From contig PLTE01000041.1 in NCBI GenBank assembly GCA_003164375.1, forward strand, positions 200 through 18,923: 18,724 nt of DNA. Direction: 5' to 3'. Every line of letters begins with the position of its first letter. The stretch's first letter is position 1. Below, piece by piece: positions 15,201 to 18,724 of the stretch. Under the pieces are notes generated by a model. That model was not told the origin of the DNA, searched no databases, and saw only the letters and a list, made by a program, of their open reading frames with translations. The stretch comes from Hyphomicrobiales bacterium (GTDB lineage Bacteria; Pseudomonadota; Alphaproteobacteria; Rhizobiales; Xanthobacteraceae). The position numbers and the translations under genes were made by a program.

Positions 15201-15696
15201 CAACCATGAAGCGCGTGAGCGGCTGCTCACGTCGTTTCAGATCGTCAACGAGAATTTCAAAAAGCTGTTCAGCGAACTGTTCGGCGGCGGCAATGCCGAG
15301 CTACAGCTGATCGAGAGCGAAGACCCGCTCGAGGCCGGGCTCGAAATCATGGCGAAACCGCCGGGCAAGAAGCCGGCGACGCTGTCGCTTTTGTCAGGCG
15401 GCGAGCAGGCGCTCACCGCGCTGGCGTTGATCTTTGCCGTGTTTCTCACCAATCCGGCGCCGATCTGCGTGCTCGACGAGGTCGACGCGCCCCTCGACGA
15501 CGCCAATGTCGAGCGGTTCTGCAACATGCTCAACGAGATGCGCAACCGCACCGGCACCCGGTTCATCGCCATCACCCACAACCCGGTGACCATGGCGCGG
15601 ATGGATCGCCTCTACGGCGTCACCATGCCTGAACGCGGCGTCTCCCAGCTGGTCTCGGTTGACCTGCGCCAGGCCGAAGCCATGGCGGCGCAGTAG
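12241..15696 (+). CDS. smc: Chromosome segregation protein SMC, 1151 aa
   Basis: All SMC landmarks are present. The N-terminal ATPase half opens MKLTRLRLIGFKSF and has Walker A GPNGCGKS at residues 31-38. A long Ala/Glu/Arg-rich coiled coil (about 170-500) leads to the hinge (about 500-640, including GYEKALGAALGDDLDAP and LPEGVTALAEYV), then a second coiled coil (about 640-1000). The C-terminal half carries the signature LSGGEQ (1051-1056), Walker B ICVLDEVDAP with Glu1080, and the switch ITHN (1111-1114). SMC dimers with ScpA/ScpB extrude DNA loops and organise replicated chromosomes. The ATG at 12241 was preferred to an open 25-codon extension because it is where the conserved fold starts; the Shine-Dalgarno is poor. 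Confidence 0.97.
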   Translation: MKLTRLRLIGFKSFVEPTDFEIEPGLTGVVGPNGCGKSNLVEAVRWVMGEASYKAMRASEMDDVIFSGNTGRPARNHAEVAVSIDNSDRTAPAAFNEFEALEVSRRIMREQGSTFRVNGREARARDVAMLFADASTGSRSPALVHQGRIGEIIQARPDQRRRVLEEAAGISGLHARRHEAELRLKAAEQNLARAEDVIGQLAGQIAALKTQARQAVRYRNISTQVRRTEALLLHLRWIDATTEVGVTQHSKDEAVRVVAARTGEQAQVSTRQADIAAVLPGLREAEAKAAAALQRLLIARETLEREEARAKERIGELDRRIEQFSADLGRERALAADAEAALGRLDAEETALKAAAQEGDARLAGVNQRVAAADAALSVSEKSFADLTGALADLTARRNQLQAALREHEQRAARLEAELINIDAGLAATDSGAPDLPALEAVLAGAQTALAEAENAAQSAEAAHRRARAEIDAARAPLATAERGVQRLETEAKTISKLLAVESKNLWPPVMDALTVTEGYEKALGAALGDDLDAPVGDSAPMRWAGATADPSDPALPEGVTALAEYVKAPPELARRLAQIGVVERAEGARLAAIPGLLKPGQRLVSAEGDYWRWDGFTVAAHAPTGAARRLAERGRLQAIEGELVAARADVEAKRLAVEAAEAAVAAAATAESEARAYWRDAQHSTDAAREDHAAAEREISRNAARMSALREARQRIVAGRDETQLARAEAEQALAALPVAAAIEEKLAAINEAIVQERGACAEVRVEAQTLTREAELANHRLAAIAAERQAWNERKDSATAQIETLERRSQEATAERTELIHAPEKFAAERQSLIGAIETATAERRAAADRLAESESALAEADKAARIALEAVGEARAEAARADERHDAAKRRLADVEHEIREILSVEPAAAAEIAEFKPDTPVPSIAEVEAKIERIKQERERLGSVNLLAEQELQEVEAQHTKLTTERDDLIEAIRRLRQGIHSLNHEARERLLTSFQIVNENFKKLFSELFGGGNAELQLIESEDPLEAGLEIMAKPPGKKPATLSLLSGGEQALTALALIFAVFLTNPAPICVLDEVDAPLDDANVERFCNMLNEMRNRTGTRFIAITHNPVTMARMDRLYGVTMPERGVSQLVSVDLRQAEAMAAQ

Positions 15697-15738
15697 GATC
15701 CCTTCTCCAATAGGGACCAGGAGGGGTGCGATGTTACG

Positions 15739-15903
15739 AAAAAGGCCTTCTCCCCTTGCGGGAGAAGACCATCCCGCCGAAGGCGGACGGACGGGTCGCG
15801 CCGGCCCATCCGCGCGGTGTCGAAAACGCAGCGGCGCCGCCAGTGCGACCCCTCATCCGGCGCTTCGCGCCACCTTCTCCCGCAATGGGAGAAGGCCTCC
15901 TTT
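15739..15903. repeat. Hairpin-bearing intergenic repeat element after smc
   Basis: Two hairpins face each other. The left is CTTCTCCC (15747-15754), loop CTTGC, GGGAGAAG (15760-15767). The right is CCTTCTCCC (15873-15881), loop GCAAT, GGGAGAAGG (15887-15895). The outer sequences AAAAAGGCC and GGCCTCCTTT are also inverted, and the parts just inside (GCGGACGGACGGGTCGC and the complement of GCGACCCCTCATCCGGCGC) are related, so the whole is a long imperfect inverted repeat. It fills most of the 224-base gap between smc and the membrane-protein gene. Such palindromic intergenic repeats are abundant in Rhizobiales genomes. Confidence 0.75.
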
Positions 15904-15920
15904 GCTATCCCTCACGAATA

Positions 15921-16562
15921 TCACGCCCGTCCCCGATCCACCGCCCAGGCCACCCCCGTCGCGACCAGATAGACCGCCAGGGCCATCGCCCCGTCCTTCA
16001 CCACATCCTCCCCCATCGCCCCCATGGACGAGATCATCTGGATCGCGGTCAGGAAGGCGAGGAACAGCACGGCGGGCCACGCGACCATGCCCAGGTCCTT
16101 GCGCTTGGCGATCCACGCGCCCCCGGCCACGGCGACCAGGCCCAGCTCCAGGGCCATCTCCGGCAGGGGATAGTTCCACAGGCCGAGCCCCACCTTGGGC
16201 CCGCCGAACCACAGCTCCAGGTCCGGCCGGTGGACCAGCAGGTCCAGGATCCAGTGGGAGAACACCACAAGGCCAATGATCGCCGCCGCGCGCCAGGGCA
16301 GGCGCAGGACCAGCCTGGACAGCAGCGCCGCGCCCACGGCCCAGACCAGCGAGCCGGGCAGGCTGTGGGTGTAGGGCATGAAGTAGAGGTCCAGCGGGCT
16401 GCCCGGAAGGTTCGGGTCGATCTTCATCTTCTCGACCCCGGCCATCACTAGGCCGCTCCAGCCGATGTCGATCAGCTGGCATCCCGCCACCAGGGCCCAG
16501 AGGGGCGCTCGCGGCTCGGCGGCCTTGGCGGCGAGGGCGGCGGAATAGTGACCGACGAACAT
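15921..16562 (-). CDS. Polytopic membrane protein with conserved histidines (YdjM/DUF457-like?), 213 aa
   Basis: I count about six hydrophobic segments: roughly residues 21-43, 70-88, 92-110, 136-151, 159-180 and 190-206. Polar, possibly metal-binding residues sit in or next to them: His5 (MFVGHYS), His66 (MPYTHSLPG), His103, Asp106 and His111 (FSHWILDLLVH). This pattern recalls the membrane-bound putative metal-dependent hydrolases of the YdjM/DUF457 type, but I cannot name a family with certainty. Homologues that I recall are from Caulobacter/Phenylobacterium-type genomes. The ATG at 16562 has AAGGAG eight bases upstream. It is divergent from the 404-residue gene, and its Leu/Val codons are nearly all CTG/GTC, unlike the genes left of smc. 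Confidence 0.75.
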   Translation of the reverse strand: MFVGHYSAALAAKAAEPRAPLWALVAGCQLIDIGWSGLVMAGVEKMKIDPNLPGSPLDLYFMPYTHSLPGSLVWAVGAALLSRLVLRLPWRAAAIIGLVVFSHWILDLLVHRPDLELWFGGPKVGLGLWNYPLPEMALELGLVAVAGGAWIAKRKDLGMVAWPAVLFLAFLTAIQMISSMGAMGEDVVKDGAMALAVYLVATGVAWAVDRGRA

Positions 16563-16846
16563 GGGGCGCTCCTTCTGTGCGAAGCGATCTTGGAACGGCT
16601 CGGCGCGAAGGAAAATGGGGAAACGTTCGGGGCGGCTATGCGGAAATGTATCGCCGGCTTGGCTTGACGGACCGCCGCTGCCCGACCGACCCCGATCGGA
16701 CCGCTTGCGCGCGCCGATTGAGCAGCTGTTTCAGATCGCCTTCCCGCGTCCATTCGCCGCAACGCTGTCGCCCCGAATTGCCCGGTAAATTCATGGTTTC
16801 GAAGGCATCGCGATTCATTGTGTCTAAAAATTAACGGAGCCCCAAA

Positions 16847-18061
16847 GTGGCCGCCTCAATATGCCTTAGAATCAGCCTGAACCTCAGCGACGAGAAGATG
16901 GCCAAGCTCGACGCCTTGGGTCCGGCCGTGGCGAAAATGACCGGCGCCTTCCTGGAATCGCGCTGGCCATGGCCAAAGACCTTTTCCGTCGATTCGGCCT
17001 TCTGTTTCACGCTGCACGACCCCAAGGCCACTGTTGTGGACGTAATCGCGGTGGAGAGCCTGGCGGAGGAGTTGCAGCTGCGGCTGTTCGGCACCAGCGA
17101 TTCCGGGGAGGTGACGCTGCTGCTCCTGGACGCGGACCAGACCAACACCGATGAATTCAAACGGATGAGCCACGCCGAGATCCGGGACGCCTTCAAGGCG
17201 CCGATCAAGGCGCCGCCCCTCGAGGGCCGGCTAATGGCGATCAACTCGAAAAGCGGCTCGCCCAATGGCATGCAGTGGCAGGACCTGAGCCAGGAGCGGA
17301 GGACACACGCAAACCTTGCGCAGGCGCCCGAGACCGGCGCCCTCAATGTAGAGTGGCGCGGCATCTACTTCGCCCCGCGGCAATTCTTTATCGGCAGCGC
17401 CGCCGCCCCGATCCGAGCCAGCGGGGCCGCCGAATTCAGTCTGGTCGACGGCGCCGACCGGCTGCCGGGCGATCACGCGGAAAGCTTCGACATGAATGTG
17501 CTGCAAGCCAGTTTGCGGCGTCTGGAGGCTGGCCCCTTTACCGGGGTGCTCTATTTGCCGATTTGTTTTTCGTCGCTGATGCGAAAATCCGCGCGCGACT
17601 TTTATGAACAGCTCCTGCAAACCCTCCCGGCCAGCCGCCGCAGCCAGTTGGCCGCCTGCGTCTACGACGTGCCGCGCGCGCCGAGCTTCTGGGCGCTTAG
17701 CCAGACTCGCGACCTCCTCACCAGCCACTTTTCCTCGATCGACCTTCAGGTCGAGGACCCCGGTTTCGAGATCGAGAGCCTGCCGCCCGGGTCCGTGGCA
17801 AGCGTCACCTTCCGGCTGCCCGCGGGTGAAGAGCGCTCGCGCCTCAACGCGATTCGCCAGTTCATGAAGCAACGGGAGGTGTTCAAGCGGCACAACATTT
17901 GGCCCGCGATCACCAATGTGGCCACCAGCGCGGAGCTGCGGCTGTGCCTCATGGAGCGCGCGCCCTTCCTCACCGGCCGGGCGGTGTGCGGCCCATTGCT
18001 GCAACCGGTCGGCGGCCGGCCGTGCGGAATCGAGGCCCTGCCGTTCAAGGTCGCCGCCTGA
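16847..18061 (+). CDS. Hypothetical protein with a degenerate EAL-like domain, 404 aa
   Basis: No family is obvious at first sight and there is no signal peptide or membrane segment. Residues about 170-390 can be laid on the EAL phosphodiesterase fold. SFDMNVLQASLRRL corresponds to the helix after the EAL strand, FTGVLYLPICFSSLM to the VNLS strand, and IDLQVEDPGFEIESL (298-312) to ALDDFGTGYSSL. VASVTFRLP corresponds to the VKID strand, AITNVATSAELRLC (354-367) to AEGVETEEQL, and GRAVCGPLLQPV to QGYLFSRP. The metal-binding Glu/Asp residues are mostly missing, so it should not hydrolyse c-di-GMP; it might bind it or a protein partner. The N-terminal 165 residues are unassigned. The start is GTG 16847 with GGAG nine bases upstream. 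The EAL reading is my inference. Confidence 0.7.
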   Translation: MAASICLRISLNLSDEKMAKLDALGPAVAKMTGAFLESRWPWPKTFSVDSAFCFTLHDPKATVVDVIAVESLAEELQLRLFGTSDSGEVTLLLLDADQTNTDEFKRMSHAEIRDAFKAPIKAPPLEGRLMAINSKSGSPNGMQWQDLSQERRTHANLAQAPETGALNVEWRGIYFAPRQFFIGSAAAPIRASGAAEFSLVDGADRLPGDHAESFDMNVLQASLRRLEAGPFTGVLYLPICFSSLMRKSARDFYEQLLQTLPASRRSQLAACVYDVPRAPSFWALSQTRDLLTSHFSSIDLQVEDPGFEIESLPPGSVASVTFRLPAGEERSRLNAIRQFMKQREVFKRHNIWPAITNVATSAELRLCLMERAPFLTGRAVCGPLLQPVGGRPCGIEALPFKVAA

Positions 18062-18147
18062 ACGACCGCCCCCCGGGCAGGTCCGAGATTGCGCCTTGTT
18101 CCTTCACCGTTTCGCCTCCATTATACCCGGATAAAATAGAGGTTTGA

Positions 18148-18483
18148 ATGGTTCGGTCCGACCGCAAGGCGGCGATTTCCGCCTACAAGGACCTGCCCCT
18201 CGACTGGGGCGTCTTCGCCGTGCGCTGCTCGGCCACAAGCGAGGTCTGGGTCGGCGGCAGCCGGCACCTCTCCAAGCACCAGAACGGTCTCTGGTTCACC
18301 CTGCGCATGGGCGGCTGCCGCCACCCCGCCCTGCAGGCCAGCTGGGCCACGAACGGCGAGGCCGCCTTCACGCTAGAGCCGCTGGAGCAGCTCGCCGCGG
18401 ATACGCCGGCCATCGCCCGGGTCCGCATCCTGAAGGAGCGGACCGCGCACTGGACGGCCGCGCTAGAGGCGGCGGCGCTATAG
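18148..18483 (+). CDS. GIY-YIG nuclease family protein, 111 aa
   Basis: The small protein begins RKAAISAYKDLPLDWGVFAVRC and continues EVWVGGSRHLSKHQNGLWFTLRMGGCRHPALQASWATNG. GVF at 21-23 and WVG at 34-36 stand where GIY and YIG lie, and the following Asn/Arg-rich helix is as in a group of short alphaproteobacterial GIY-YIG proteins sharing this opening. The degenerate tyrosines (Phe and Trp) make catalysis uncertain; cellular role unknown. The ATG at 18148 has GAGG about eight bases upstream. It follows the 404-residue gene by 86 bases on the same strand; an AT-richer stretch around 18119-18135 may hold its own promoter. Confidence 0.75.
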   Translation: MVRSDRKAAISAYKDLPLDWGVFAVRCSATSEVWVGGSRHLSKHQNGLWFTLRMGGCRHPALQASWATNGEAAFTLEPLEQLAADTPAIARVRILKERTAHWTAALEAAAL

Positions 18484-18521
18484 CATCGGGCTGGAATTGT
18501 GTCGGATTGTCCCCTCTTCTC

Positions 18522-18650
18522 CTCTCCCATTCATGGGAGAGGTGGCGCGAGCGCAGCGAAGCGACGGAGAGGGCAAGTGGAGGGGCGTACACTTGCCCTC
18601 TCCGACCCCTCGCGTTGCTCGGGGCCACCTCCCCCATGAATGGCTAGGGG
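18522..18650. repeat. Long imperfect inverted-repeat element (about 60-base arms)
   Basis: The left arm begins with a perfect small hairpin, CTCTCCCAT (18522-18530) TC ATGGGAGAG (18533-18541). Further matching blocks between arms are CATTCATGGG (18528-18537) with CCCATGAATG (18633-18642), and GGGCAAGTG (18571-18579) with CACTTGCCC (18590-18598). GAGGTGGC / GCCACCTC and GGAGAGGG / CCCTCTCC also pair. The whole could fold into one long stem. It follows the GIY-YIG gene and differs in sequence from the element after smc. Confidence 0.8.
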
Positions 18651-18674
18651 ATGCACACATCTCCATATGGGTCG

Positions 18675-18689
18675 TTCAGTCGAACTGAA
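18675..18689. other. Short inverted repeat near right edge
   Basis: TTCAGT (18675-18680) and ACTGAA (18684-18689) are inverted around CGA. The stem is only six base pairs; it could be an operator half or chance. No gene is visible between it and the end of the window. Confidence 0.3.
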
Positions 18690-18704
18690 GGTCCATTTGA
18701 CCTA

Positions 18705-18724
18705 GGCCTTCTCCCCTCGCGGGA
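18705..18724. repeat. Partial copy of the CTTCTCCC hairpin repeat, cut by window end
   Basis: GGCCTTCTCCCCTCGCGGGA matches the left hairpin of the element after smc (from 15744) at all but one loop base (TCG for TTG) and lies in the same orientation. The rest of the repeat is beyond the window. Confidence 0.7.

Noticed and set aside
14070..15230. Long open frame antisense to smc (also 13387-14106, 12499-13041)
   Set aside because: High-GC, Ala/Glu/Arg-rich coiled-coil coding sequence leaves antisense frames open; the peptides are Ser/Arg/Ala-rich without any family resemblance.
15726..16451. Plus-strand frame across the repeat element and membrane-protein gene
   Set aside because: The peptide is low-complexity (Gln/His/Arg/Pro) antisense of a gene with a good start and membrane segments.
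18484..18724. Short coding frames in the right-edge repeat region
   Set aside because: They are translations of palindromic repeats (for example PFMGEVARAQRSDGEG-type peptides), a common artefact.

Overview
The window looks like chromosomal DNA of an alphaproteobacterium, probably Hyphomicrobiales (Bradyrhizobium / Rhodopseudomonas / Pseudolabrys-like). The evidence is high GC, a CcrM-type GANTC methyltransferase, a DUF721/DciA protein, a DsbA-family oxidoreductase directly before smc, and an alphaproteobacterial LexA-type box (GAAC-N7-GAAC). Assignment rests on protein families recognised by eye; no search was run.

Layout. (1) 1-1104: the start of a PA0069-type radical SAM gene (minus, runs off the left edge) diverges from a small family-2 glycosyltransferase; the gap holds a LexA-like box. 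(2) 1101-5989: an accessory block with a MarR-GNAT fusion gene behind a near-perfect 29-bp palindrome, a minus-strand operon (Rid protein, ABC ATPase, permease, periplasmic binding protein), and a divergent MarR regulator whose start region carries a 23-bp palindrome lying inside the likely operon promoter. (3) 6039-7591: moaB and a neutral zinc metallopeptidase, minus strand. (4) 7592-15696: a genome-maintenance cluster: ccrM (three GANTC sites around its start, CtrA-like half-sites upstream), convergent cinA-like gene and mutY, then dciA-like DUF721, dsbA-like and smc on the plus strand. A 3 x 15-bp tandem repeat precedes the dsbA-like gene. (5) 15697-18724: a different-looking tail. Hairpin-rich intergenic repeats (CTTCTCCC/GGGAGAAG) follow smc and a copy reappears at the right edge. 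Between them are a polytopic membrane protein, a 404-residue protein that I read as a catalytically dead EAL-like domain, a small GIY-YIG family protein, and a second, long inverted-repeat element. This tail has a CTG/GTC/GCC-rich, Caulobacterales-like flavour and may be transferred DNA or, if the sequence is from a metagenome, an assembly join at a repeat.

How it fits together. Region 4 groups replication (DciA helicase loading), methylation control of the cell cycle (CcrM), segregation (SMC) and repair (MutY). Region 2 reads as a self-contained uptake module for an unknown small substrate, with its Rid protein lacking the usual arginine and its regulator probably acting on the shared promoter. 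No tRNA, rRNA, CRISPR array, transposase or integrase was seen. The best candidates for something undescribed are the degenerate EAL-like protein with its repeat-flanked neighbourhood, the SOS-like box at the radical SAM gene, and the Rid-ABC module.
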